Source: Ctena decussata (Eukaryota; Mollusca; Bivalvia; Lucinida; Lucinidae). From it: 64,000 bases of DNA. The position numbers were made by a program, and so were the translations under genes. The stretch lies in the NCBI GenBank assembly GCA_963989385.1, contig OZ022509.1, positions 51,600,271 to 51,664,270 of the forward strand. Reading direction: 5' to 3'. Numbering within the stretch: the first letter of the stretch is position 1; each line of letters begins with the position of its first letter. The notes beneath the pieces are model-generated. The model did not search any database. It saw only the letters and a list, made by a program, of their open reading frames with translations, and was not told the DNA's origin. Below are positions 50,630 to 61,260 of the stretch, in pieces.

Positions 50630-51740
50630 ACTCACAGTTTGCAATATGATTCGGGGTGCCCAAACTGGAGATGACTTTAAAGTCAAAGAATACAAACCAG
50701 GAAATAACAAATATGAATACAAGCCGTACAAACCAAGTCACGTGGGCATGTATGGCGAAAAGGAGAACCAAAACAAGACCATAAAGCCTTCGCCAAGAAA
50801 ACAAAACCCAAAGCCAGAAGTGAAAACAATACAGCCAAGGACGCAACGCAAATTGAAAACTTTCAAAAGCTATGAGTTAGATTCAGGACCGGACATAAAA
50901 GTTAGGAATACAGGGCCGGATTATAAAGTATCAGAATACAAATACAAGGACCCGGATTTGTTGAACAGACCATACGTACAGAAGCAGCCACCGGAACCAT
51001 TTAAGCCCACATATCAATATGAAAATAAACAAGTGAATTATAAATATGTTGATTATAAATTAACTGAGCAAAACAATATCGGTATGAGACACTGGCATAA
51101 TGATTTTGTAGATGACACAATCATGTCTAAAAGGACCAGTGGACCGAAGTCGAGGCTTGTACTGGTACCAAAAACACCTGAAAAGAAACCTGTGGCCGCT
51201 GTTAAGCCTGTTTCGAAGAAAGAAAAGAAACCAAAATCGCCTGTTCAAGAAAAGTATGTACCACAGGCCGCAGCAGCACCAGTTCCTGTACCGTTGCCTT
51301 CGCCAAAAAAGAAGTTCGCAAATTCCTCCACGCAGCACGTGGCACCGGGGAATAAAACATCGGAGACACAAACGCAAATGGCGCCGATGAAAAATACGAC
51401 TATTCAAACTGACACTCCACAACCGTTACCACCAATTGTTGCCGCTGGAGCAGTTATGGCGCACCCTGTCAATAAACCCTCGAAATCAAAATCAGTTCAA
51501 GCTACAGAGCCACAAAAGAAAGTAGCTGCTACTGGAACTCAGTACACAGGGCCGGTCACTAAGCAGGCGACTATGCAGACTTCGCCTGTAATATTTGCGA
51601 CGCAGACACCACCACGTACCCATTCCCCCGAGGTTGCACGAGCTGTGCCCGTGGTTGCGGCTCAGAGGTCACCAGAGCCAGAAATTTACCAACGTTCTCC
51701 CTCTCCAGAAGCAACACCTAGGCTGGACAGCCGAACTCGG
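50630..51740 (+). CDS. Disordered-protein gene, first coding exon
   Basis: Acceptor tcttttcag at 50621-50629 precedes the ATG by 16 nt. The open frame continues upstream to the acceptor, so translation could in principle enter from an earlier exon. The donor CGG|GTATAAG ends the exon in phase 0 after residue 365; reading through gives a stop two codons later (51744). The long open frame, stable codon use and strongly biased composition (Lys, Pro, Tyr, Thr, Gln) support coding. Confidence 0.8.
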
Positions 51741-53631
51741 GTATAAGACAGTAACCGTAAACATTCTAGAAATTAGGGCACCATACTAATTAATATCAAT
51801 CGGAGTGCGCTCGGCCAATTCCACGGAATTGGCCGAGCGGTGTTCCGATTGTGCAAAAATGCGTCCAAATAGTAAAAGGTGCAGACCCTTATCAGACTGC
51901 TCCTTCTCTTGTTTGCGTAGACAAATTTGTCTCAATGCATAGAATTTTTACGGTATTTTTTCCTCTTTTAATATAGCTGAGTTTTTTTTAACAAAAGTAA
52001 TGCTTTAATACATGTTGTTTCAAGTTTGGTGTAAATTTCCCTTAATGTCTTGCCCTTTTCAGAATATACCGGGGGCCCTTCCTCACAAACAGCGAGACAG
52101 AAGAAATGTGTAGAATATATCGCATCTCCAATTTATTGTAAACACATCAGCCCTTGTCAAATCCGATTCTACCTTTGCACCAACCAGTCATCCTCTTTCG
52201 AGTGATCGAAAATTTTCAGTTTATAATAGTGCATACTGAAAATGGAAAACTGATTTTATTAATTACATTTTATATTGATGTTCTCCTGTCAACTGATGAT
52301 TTTAAGTGTTTCGAAAAGGCAACTTACAAAACCGAGTATCTATTTAACCTTGTTTCATTTCAGAATTATACACCGCCTCGCGAGTGGTCACCAGTTGTGC
52401 CTGTGGTAATTCCAGTACGAGAGGCCACGCCACCAAGACGCGACTACACTCCACCACGGTCCAAAACTCCACCACGGATCAATACACCTCCTCGTCAGAC
52501 CACTCCACAGCGAGTAACCCCGCCGCGTCGTGTAGACACGCCTCCACGCCAGAACACTCCAGCACGCGTCGATTCACCACCACGTTGGCAGTCACCTCAA
52601 CCGTGGGAATCTCCTATCTACCATCTCACACCAAATCCTGCAGTGGAGAGAACAATGAGCCCACCAAATACATTTGCATCTGTGATAGTTCCGGTAACCC
52701 AAAACACTCCAAGAAACCAACCATCTTCTTACGAACCAACAAACATCCACCGTCAGTCACCTATCGCCCGTTCCCCATCACCAATTATGGCAAGATCTCC
52801 TCCCTCGTTTGCCCCAGTTTTGATACCAACGACTCATTCGCCAGATCAAGTACCGAAAACATCAGATTCAAGAAATCAATCATACGCACGAGCACCGCCC
52901 ATTCAAAGACCAGCATCATCACATTACCAAGCTCCGCCGGCAGCTCTACAGCGCCAGTCTCCAGAAATAGCATCTCCAGCTCCACCCAGAGACACAGTAT
53001 ACCCGCAACCAGCTCACACACAAGCACCGCCCGTACTACATTCGCCGTATTTCGACCCACAACGTGGGGTTTCATCACCGCCAAGTCGGCCGTCATACGC
53101 TGGTAACAGAACTTTCCAGCAGTACGCGCCAAACAAAAGTGGGCGTTTACCACCAGAAGTGAATGCATGCATCGAGGCATACGACAACGCACATATGGAT
53201 GTGAGTAATACTGTCATTCGGTTTTAGAAACTATTACTGACTGGTCCAATGAAATTCTTCTGTCTAATTAACGCCCTTTTTCAAAAGTTTTGTAGGCTGA
53301 CTAAGCAAATTTTCAAAAGTTCAAGAACAAAATCCTCTGCTGCGTTTGCAGCCTATGTTGCACGAAGTCACGGTTGAAGGCGTTTCGATTTTCGTTCTTG
53401 TACGCATTCTTTGTTTCCAAAGGCTACTTTTACAGATTATTATTATTATTGTCATTATTATTGCTGTTGTTGTTGTTTGATACACAAATGCAGTTATACA
53501 TGTATTATGCTTCAATTGGGGTTTCGGGGGGTTACTGCCATTTTATTAGAAGGAATTTTACTGTTTCATTTCAGGTGAGAAGTTCTGGAGAAAGCTTACC
53601 AAGTCTGAAGCGTACTTTGCGATTTATATAA
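50646..53631 (+). CDS. Unrecognised Pro/Lys/Tyr-rich disordered protein (gene span)
   Basis: I do not recognise this gene. Seen: exons 50630-51740, 52364-53200 and 53575-53631 join in phase 0 to give 662 residues from ATG 50646, which has A at -3. Residues ~8-150 are rich in Tyr and Lys, with short imperfect repeats (DFKVKEYKPG, DYKVSEYKYK, NYKYVDYKLT). Residues ~165-225 are Lys/Pro/Ala-rich. Residues ~228-325 carry several TQT-like motifs. Residues ~366-450 hold ten TPPR-like repeats. Then comes a Pro/Ser/Gln-rich tail. There is no signal peptide, membrane segment or catalytic motif. Inference: a disordered scaffold or cytoskeletal adaptor. A shell-matrix role is possible but the lack of a signal peptide argues against it. 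An acceptor upstream of the ATG suggests at least one 5' exon not identified here. Confidence 0.75.
51797..51851. repeat. GC-rich hairpin, copy 2, in the intron
   Basis: AATCGGAGTGCGCTCGGCCA and TGGCCGAGCGGTGTTCCGAT pair with a two- to three-base loop. It lies 57 nt after the donor of the first coding exon of the disordered-protein gene. Confidence 0.85.
52063..52113 (+). CDS. Possible alternative terminal exon
   Basis: Inside the first intron of the disordered-protein gene, tgcccttttcag opens a phase-0 frame of 16 codons (NIPGALPHKQRDRRNV) and TAG. If used, it would replace the whole TPPR exon and yield a ~381-residue form. Splice acceptor and phase are the only evidence. Confidence 0.25.
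   Translation, partial: NIPGALPHKQRDRRNV
52364..53200 (+). CDS. Disordered-protein gene, second coding exon (TPPR repeats)
   Basis: Acceptor gtttcatttcag and donor GAT|GTGAGT bound 279 codons, phase 0-0. It starts NYTPPREWSPVVPVV, then a run of TPPR, TPQR, TPAR and SPPR units, then a Pro/Ser/Gln/Ala-rich segment with PSPIMARSPPSFAPV. It ends VNACIEAYDNAHMD, a short less disordered stretch. The open frame extends upstream of the acceptor to 52154, but that part has intron-like composition and is left out. Confidence 0.8.
53575..53631 (+). CDS. Disordered-protein gene, candidate last exon
   Basis: Acceptor tgtttcatttcag is followed in phase 0 by 18 codons (VRSSGESLPSLKRTLRFI) and TAA. The phase fits the GTGAGT donor at 53201. 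The exon is short, so support is limited to splice-site quality and frame. Confidence 0.55.
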   Translation: MRSSGESLPSLKRTLRFI

Positions 53632-53828
53632 CATCAAGACACTCTTGAACAGCTGAGACGATACGATGACGCAGTTTCTTACGGAGCCAAGATTTTTTGT
53701 ATGTCTGCATGAGTTAGATCTGACGATCCGAGAGATTTTTTTTTTTTCATCTTGAAAGCGGGAACTGCTGATTTTTGCAACTTCAGTCATGATCAAAACT
53801 TAAGCAATCGTCTGATTCTGTGGAAGAC

Positions 53829-54013
53829 CTGGGTTCGAGGTTATAAAACTTGAGAAGAATCTCAAACTCAAAATAAAGCACACTGATTGGCTGCTCCGAG
53901 CATGTGCTCGGAAGCAGCCAATCAGTGTGCTTCATTTTGCTCGAAAGCAGCCGATCAGTGTGCTTTATTTTGAGTTTGAGAAAGTACTCAAGTTTTATAA
54001 CCTCTGGGCCTGG
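53829..54013. mobile_element. Fold-back family D, copy 2, right arm duplicated
   Basis: AGGTTATAAAACTTGAGAAG to CTCAAGTTTTATAACCTC are the arms. AGCAGCCAATCAGTGTGCTT and AGCAGCCGATCAGTGTGCTT are adjacent copies of the right arm. AATAAA at 53872-53877 lies in the left arm, about 240 nt after the stop of the disordered-protein gene. Confidence 0.8.
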
Positions 54014-54304
54014 ACTTTCTGTTTTTTGCTCATACATGTATATTGTTTATGCGTACATGATGTGTGCTTAACTGACAAACAACAACGGAAGCATCGCTCT
54101 GAAACGGCCATTAGTAATTCTAAACCACCGAAAATGTAACGCGACGTCTGATTAGTTGACGTAAAAATTTTGCGACAGTATGTTCTGCTATATATGACGT
54201 CATTATGAAACCGCGTTACTTCTGATTGGCTGACATCTGGTTTTGCGTTGCTGATAGTGCCTGCTTTCAGTACAATGTAGTACACTTTCAGAGATTTCAT
54301 TATT

Positions 54305-54475
54305 TAGGGATCACTGTATTGAAAACTGTCTTTTGGGAAAGTAAATTATCGGTGTTATAGTCGCAAATTGTGTTTTATTGCTCCTTCCGCGCGGCGCCAT
54401 AAAACAAATTTTCCGACCATATAACCGCTGATTTACCTCTACAAATGGCAATTTTGAAAACAGTTATCCTTTAAA
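54305..54475. repeat. ATAACTGTATT-ended inverted repeat, copy 2
   Basis: GGATCACTGTATTGAAAACT and TTTTGAAAACAGTTATCC form the ends. TCGCAAATTGTGTTTTA and its complement lie inside, around CCGCGCGGCGCC. Related to 9451-9610. Confidence 0.55.
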
Positions 54476-54498
54476 TTACTGGGGACTTAACCGGCTTT

Positions 54499-54880
54499 AG
54501 GGACGAGTCATTTATTATCAGGTGGGGGGCCGGGTACATTTTCATACAGTTCATCAAAATTCTTCCGACCCCCAAGTCTCACCAGAATTATTTTTCCGAC
54601 CCCCCCCCCCCCCCCCCCCAAGATAGGTGACAAATTTTTTTATGACCCCATCCCCCATTCCCAGCTACCCTTCACACACACACACACACACACACCATGT
54701 CAGACTGACCTCAATGCAAACCCATATGAAACAGAAAGAACATTTTCTTGTTCTCACAGATCAATTAATCATGGTCTGTTTAAAGTTTGTCTCAACCCCC
54801 CCCCCCCCCCAAGTACATCACAAAAAAATCCGAGCCCCCCTAAATGTCCCCCCCCCCATATAATAAATGACTCGTCCCTT
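54499..54880. mobile_element. TIR element with a low-complexity interior
   Basis: AGGGACGAGTCATTTATTAT and ATAATAAATGACTCGTCCCT are exact 20-bp inverted ends. The interior has C-runs at 54601-54620 and 54797-54811 and a (CA)n run near 54675. Confidence 0.75.
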
Positions 54881-56158
54881 AGGAGGTCAACCATCGTTCT
54901 AGCTTCCAGCGTGATTCATGTGACATTTGTTATGTGCTGTGTGGAAGCCTAGCTCACCAGTGAATCACCCAGTAAACATTTTCATCAAACATAACACTAT
55001 TAGGGAACAGAGATGTGGACTCAACAGAGACGTAGACCTTGGAGCTTCCCCACTGTCACACAGCGTTGAAGCAAAGCCTACAAACTCCGCACCCAGGTGT
55101 ATGGGATACCTAGTTTTTAGATTTTTAATAGCAGGATAATTCAATGTGTTTGCCTCATTTGAAAATTATGTTGCCCAGCTAGTATATCTGCAACGAGTGC
55201 ATGCGGCAGTTGAGCTATCAGTAGAGAAATAACTCAGTTCAAAGGGCTCTTTCCGTGTTTTTATCTGCAGCAAATCACTGTTTCATTGCGCTAAGCATAA
55301 TCGTTGCGGTCGATGGCAGTTAGTGACGCTTTTGATGACGTTTAGGTAACGTTCTTTGATGTAACATCGCTGTTTTAACAATCAAATCATTCGAAAGTAG
55401 TTTTATCTGTGATTCAGCGCTGAATATTGTTGGGATCAAGCATGTGTAGATGGAAAAGAGTTTTATTTGGGTTTACCGTTAGGACTAATACTGCAAATTC
55501 GTCGTGTTTAGGCTTAAAGATCTTCCGACATCGCAGTGAGAAGGGGTACATAAGATTCCGTGTACTTTGGGCACACGTCAGGTTACCCGGCGTTTACATT
55601 GATGGGCATCGAGTCACATTGGCATCTGCAATATTTTGTGGACAAAGCTAAGAGATCATAAAATAGTGTAAATCACTTTTTGCGCATATTCTTAAATTTG
55701 CGATTTTTAAGTTATAGAATTATTGGCAAGTTCTTGAACTCGCGATCGAGTAAGTTTCAATCGGCGATTTAATACCTATAATTCTGTTAGTAGGAAACAG
55801 AACACTTTATTTTTCTACAGCATTTAAGTTATGTTTATTTGCTGATTTTTTTATATCTTAAAGAAAGTAAATTACTTAATTTACAAAGAAGGTCTACATG
55901 CATGTTTTTTTATTCATTTGTTTCATTCTTCTTTTTAATGCATTATAAAAATCCGTAATTCCAATGAAAATGTTATTATTGTATCAAGTTTGATCTCTCA
56001 TGTTTATTATTATTTTAAAATTTATAATCTTATTTTGATCCAGTTTCATCAATTTCATTTTATTTCAATTCAAATATTACTCAATGTCAATTAAATCAAT
56101 GTGTGAATATACACTATTACTGACACGGCACGCGTTTAACTGTGTGGCAATATTAAAT
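54881..56158. other. Intergenic, nothing recognised
   Basis: Short frames at 54927 and 55427 have no support. AT-rich, with no element ends seen. Confidence 0.4.
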
Positions 56159-56372
56159 TGAGTCGCGACACGAAAAAAATCAAGAAAGTGGCATATGCGC
56201 ATAGCAATGACTAAGATCAGCCTAGGCGTTCGCCAAGTCTGGTCAAAGTCTTTGCTGGTGGCATGGAGATAGCTTAGCTACCCTGAAAGTACACAGCGAA
56301 GACTTGCCATATGCCCAGGCTGATCTGAGTCTTCACGTAGTACATATGACACTTTGTGGGTTTTGTCGTATC
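56159..56372. mobile_element. Family A copy 12
   Basis: TGAGTCGCGACACGAAAAAA and TTTTGTCGTATCGCGGTTA, with moderate decay. Confidence 0.75.
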
Positions 56373-56416
56373 GCGGTTAGACTGGATTAACAAAACGTAA
56401 GAATGTATGAAATATA

Positions 56417-56689
56417 TGCCGCGACTGGCCAAAACTAACACGGTGGCATGTGCACTTCGCGTAGATTCAGCAGTCCGAGCAGAGTCTTCCCTTTCCGAGT
56501 AAAGGGAGCTGAGAGTCTAAGCCCTCTCCATGCTGACAGCAAAGACTAAGATCAGCCTGGACACCCGCCCTGGACATGCGCTTACAAGATAGCCCACAGC
56601 AAAGACTGGTTGGATTGGGTGGATGCCAAGGCTGATCTGAGTCTTTGCTGGGCGTACATTCGGCTTTGTTCGTTTTGTCATGTCGTGGA
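56417..56689. mobile_element. Family A copy 13, diverged, with inner duplication
   Basis: GCCGCGACTGGCCAAAACTA and TTTTGTCATGTCGTGG bound it. GATCAGCCTGGACACCCGCC and CCTGGACATGCGC repeat inside, making it longer than other copies. Confidence 0.7.
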
Positions 56690-56778
56690 AAAAAATCTGT
56701 TCTCTTTAACGATAAAATAAATGCATAATGTTTACTCACTCATTAAATTATAGGTTTTTATCATCATGAAATTTTAAT

Positions 56779-58770
56779 TATCCCCCGCCGAAGGCGGAGG
56801 GATATAGTTTTCTCCATGTCCGTCCGTCCGTCTGTCTGTCCGTCCGTCCTTCTGTCTGTCCGTCCGTCATTCCGTCCGTCCGTTCGGAGCCATAACTACG
56901 TAACCACTGGACGGAATTTCATGAAACTTAAAATAAATATATATCACTATAACGCGTTGATGCACGTGAAGTTTCATCAGACATGCTTCAGTAATGCATG
57001 AGTTATTGCCCTTTAATGGATTTAAAATTAATAAAATGAGTCACAACTAAGTAACCAATTATCAAAACTTCATGAAACTTAAACTGAATATGTATCACCA
57101 TAACACGGTTATGCACATAAAGTTTCATCAGAAGGGCATCAGTAATGCATGAGTTATTGCCCTTTAATGGAAATATTGAAATGGCAAAATAACAATATAA
57201 ACAGACCCGACCAGTACGCGGACTTTTTATCCCCCGCCGAAGGCGGAGGGATATAGTTTTCTCCATGTCCGTCCGTCCGTCTGTCTGTCCGTCCGTCCTT
57301 CTGTCTGTCCATCCGTCATTCCGTCCGTCCGTCCGGAGCCATAACTACGTAACCACTGGACGGAATTTCATGAAACTTAAAATAAATATATATCACTATA
57401 ACGCGTTGATGCACGTGAAGTTTCATCAGACATGCTTCAGTAATGCATGAGTTATTGCCCTTTAATGGATTTAAAATTAATAAAATGAGTCATAACTAAG
57501 TAACCAATTATCAAAACTTCATGAAACTTAAACTGAATATGTATCACCATAACACGGTTATGCACATAAAGTTTCATCAGAAGGGCATCAGTAATGCATG
57601 AGTTATTGTCCTTTAATGGATTTAAAATTAATAAAATGAGTCATAACTAAGTAACCAATTGTCAAAACTTCATGAAACTTAAACTGAATATGTATCACCA
57701 TAACACGGTTATGCACATAAAGTTTCATTAGAAGGGCATCAGTAATGCATGAGTTATTGCCCTTTAATGGATTTAAAATTAATAAAATGAGTCATAACTA
57801 GGTAACCAATTATCAAAACTTCATGAAACTTAAACTGAATATGTATCACCATAATGGGGTTATGCACATAAAATTTCCTCAGAAGGGCATTAGTAGTGCA
57901 TGAGTTATTGCCCTTTAATGGATTTAAAATTAATAAAATGAGTCATAACTAAGTAACCAACTATCAAAACTTCATGAAACTTAAACTGAATATGTATCAC
58001 CATAATGGGGTTATGCACATAAAAAATTCCTCAGAAGGGCATCAGTAGTGCATGAGTTATTGCCCTTGAATCAATTTATGGTTGACAAATTTAGCCGTAA
58101 CTAAGTAATCAATGAATAGAATTTTATGAAACTTACATTAAATATGTATCAACATATCACATTGGTGCATCTTATGTTTTGTCGGAATTGCTTTAGTAAG
58201 CAATGAGTTATTGCCCTTGAATTTGTTTAAAATAAACAGATTGAGTCATAACTAAGTAACCATTAAATGGAATTTCATGAAACTTAAAATAATTAGGTAC
58301 TGTCATGACACAGCAGTGCACATTAAGTTTTGTCGTAATTGCTGCATTAATGCATAATTTAATGCCCCTGAATGGATTTAAAATCCACAAATTAGCCATA
58401 ACTTAGGTACCGGTGAACAAAATTTCTTGAAACTGAATAAAAAATGTATCATCATTGTGCAGTGATGCTGAGACAAGTGTAACAGCTTCAGCTTATATCT
58501 CACTTATCCCAGGGTTATTGCCCTTGATTTTATTTACAATCCACAAGTTCAGCCGTAACTAAGTAATCAGTGAAAGCATAAAAGCGTTTTGTTTACCGTC
58601 AGATCCTGTACCATATTGTATATTGTATTGTTTTGTAACCATGTAGTGCGTAGTAAATAAAATATTGTTTAAACCAATCAGTGAATGAAATTTTAAGTAA
58701 CTTAAAATAAACCATAAACAAATCAGGGCCACTTCGGCGGGGGATATAAATTCACCGAATTTGCTTGTTA
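56779..58770 (+). mobile_element. Stem / GTCC / tandem-core element H8, 5' half duplicated
   Basis: The head ATCCCCCGCCGAAG is exactly complementary to the tail CTTCGGCGGGGGAT near 58733. The head with its CCGT/CTGT run occurs at 56779 and again at 57229, 450 bp apart and almost identical. Only one tail is present. Monomers of ~150 bp carry CATAACTAAGTAACCAATTA, CTTCATGAAACTTAAACTGA and GAGTTATTGCCCTTTAATGG. Confidence 0.8.
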
Positions 58771-60330
58771 AACTTATTTTCACAAGACTTTTTTTTATTA
58801 TCATTTTTTTTTTTTGAATCAAAAGTTTGTGCAATCAATTATATTTTTGCTTGACTGTTCTAACAAAACCCTCAGTAATACAATTGTGTGACATACAATT
58901 CATTTATTTATTTATTGTTCTTGTTAATGTTGAACTTAAATTCTATGTTTGAATCAAACACACATTGTGTCTTTTTATGTTTGAGAGAGAGAGAGAATTT
59001 GGTCACGTAAAATTTTGATAATCATTGCATTAAGAGACTAAATGACATGAACTGTTAGTAAATAACCAAAAGCACCTCTTTTTCCCCCTTATTGGCTGCA
59101 AAAGTAATTTTGGATTTCTGGAGCGTGACAATTCCTTTTAAGAACCAAACATCTTTGAATAATAATAATAATAATATAATTCTTCTTCTTCTTCTTCTTC
59201 TTCTTCTTCTTCATATCATTATTATTATAAAATATCATCATCATGTGTTCTGACAGCATCATGCAAATGAAATCCAAAAGGTTAAATACATTACCATAAT
59301 TATTTTATGCATGAGTCTGACTATTCTAAGAGACTCGTGAAATGTGATCAATATTCAATTAAAGTCATAAAGATAGATATTTTATCATGATCGAGATAAG
59401 AATATTAGCCTCAGGAAATACCTTGACACCTGCGATTATCGCATACTGTCGTTAAGTTTCGGAGATCCACCGAAAGATCTCTGGAGATCTACCTGTCTAA
59501 GACGAAACTCAATAACCTGGATGACGAAGTACGAGTATTCTGCCAGATGAATTTACGTTTGCCGCCAGTTGTCTATTGGCGAGATACTTGAATTCGTGAG
59601 CCAGTAGATTCGCGAATTTTAGCTAAAATCGCAGTTGATGTTCAAAGATAACTTTGGTTTTAAAGGGTGGCCGGCTTTACAAGGGTGGCCGAACATGGAT
59701 TTCTTTGGAAACTTAGTTCAGTTACTAATAAACCTGAATTTTCAGAATAATTAAAAAAGAGTATACTTTGATACAAAAATAAAGGTTACAATTTTGACTT
59801 CATGCAAAAAAGTGCATGCAAAAAAGTGCATGCATGACGGTTAACTATATCAAGACTCGACAGCTTTGCTTCCTTCTTTAGTTGCTATACAATAATGGTT
59901 GGGCCAAATATCTAGTATCAAGGGCAATACTAGTGAAAGTATATGATAAAATACGTTATCGCCTGGCCACTGGTGTCGTCCAATACTGCAGCCATGGATA
60001 TGTTCCGCTAACATGGCTAAGGTGCGGGGTAACGACGTTACGAGAATTGAAATACTGCCACTGATGTCGTGGTTTACGCTTACTCCGGCTTTGCATTGCA
60101 CGGAGTCCTAAACCTTTTCTAGGCCCCAGTGCAGTCCCATTTAAATTTTACGGCTGTGCCAGGATCAGGTTGAGCACATACACTTTTCAACTTTTACCCT
60201 TTTTAGACTGGAAACCCCGTTTTGGGCACATCTGCAAACAGTGCAGACCTAGTTCAGATGCCGCAAAACGCGACGTCTGAGCAGCTATGCAAAATGCAAT
60301 AAACGTGAAAATATGATTCACCAGAAACCA
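58771..60330. other. Intergenic; AAT and CTT microsatellites
   Basis: (AAT)n then (CTT)n at about 59158-59213, a GA-run at 58985-58994, and a direct repeat of aaaaaagtgcatgc near 59805-59832. Nothing else recognised. Confidence 0.5.
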
Positions 60331-61260
60331 AATGACTTGTCTGCATGCTATCTCCTAAATAGATGGCTTTAAATTATGTCACTGATAATACAAAAACCTG
60401 ATTGTATTTTGGTGATCATGGCCGTATTTTCAAGGTCACAGAATCACGCCTACCAATCGCTCTCATGCGAAACCATAGTTCAGAATGCCAATCCATGAGA
60501 GGAGTTTCCGGTTTTGCAGAAGGGGAGCCAAAATCGTAAACAAATGTGACGTCGGCACAAGGTTTAAGGTATTTATTTTCTCTGAAAACTATTTATGCAA
60601 AATGTAAGAATGCTATTTTGTCACATATAGATTGTTTCTTCGGCACATCAAAGAAATATAGGCACATTGTCTTGCATTTTCCAGATATGCATATAGTGCG
60701 GTGGAGCATTGGTTCGAGGTCAATCTCGGCGATAGGGAAAAGGGAAAAGTCTCATTCTCTTGCTTGATTTTGAGTCTCTGACCTTGTCAGTCGCAAAGAA
60801 GTGAACAGAACTACTGTATGCGTGAATCCAAAGGTGCGCTAAAAATGGCTTGTCTACACCATATATCCTTAATGGATCGATGGATTTAAAGCAAACTTGC
60901 AAAGACATCTCATTGGGTGAGGGGAATGAACTGATAAGATTTTGGAAACCTTTACCTTATTTTCAAGTACACAGGAGGTTCAAAGAATGAATGGCTTGTC
61001 TGCACCATATCTCCTGAATGGATGGATACATTTTAACCAAATTTGCATAGTTATTCAACTGGCAGATTGAAAAGAACTGATTAGATTTCTATGACCATGA
61101 TCTCATTTTTAAGGTCATAGGTCAAAGGGTTTTGAAAAATGGCTTGTCTGTACCATATCTCCTGAATGGATGGATTTGAACCAAACTAGCGCAAATATAT
61201 CATTAAGAGATTAGAGTGGAACATCATAGAGCTTAACCTGTTCACCATAATTGCTTTATA
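60330..61260. repeat. Degenerate ~150-bp tandem region
   Basis: CACCATATCTCCTGAATGGA and variants occur near 60344, 60854, 60995 and 61148, each followed by AACCAAATTTGCA-like sequence and AAGGTCA. The gap 60470-60850 holds other sequence. It may be the worn core of another stem/tandem element, but no head or tail was found. Confidence 0.55.

Noticed and set aside
51060..51422. 120-codon minus-strand frame
   Set aside because: Antisense shadow of the first coding exon of the disordered-protein gene. Arg/Leu/Phe-rich from the complement of Lys/Pro codons.
52384..53106. 240-codon frame on the + strand, Ser/Thr-rich
   Set aside because: Shadow of the TPPR exon in another frame. The exon frame has matching splice phases and sensible repeats.
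56816..57450. Two nearly identical 61-codon frames starting MSVRPSVCPSV
   Set aside because: Translation of the GTCC run and first core unit in the duplicated H8 head.
59158..59213. Coding poly-Lys/Ile segment
   Set aside because: AAT and CTT microsatellite read on the minus strand.
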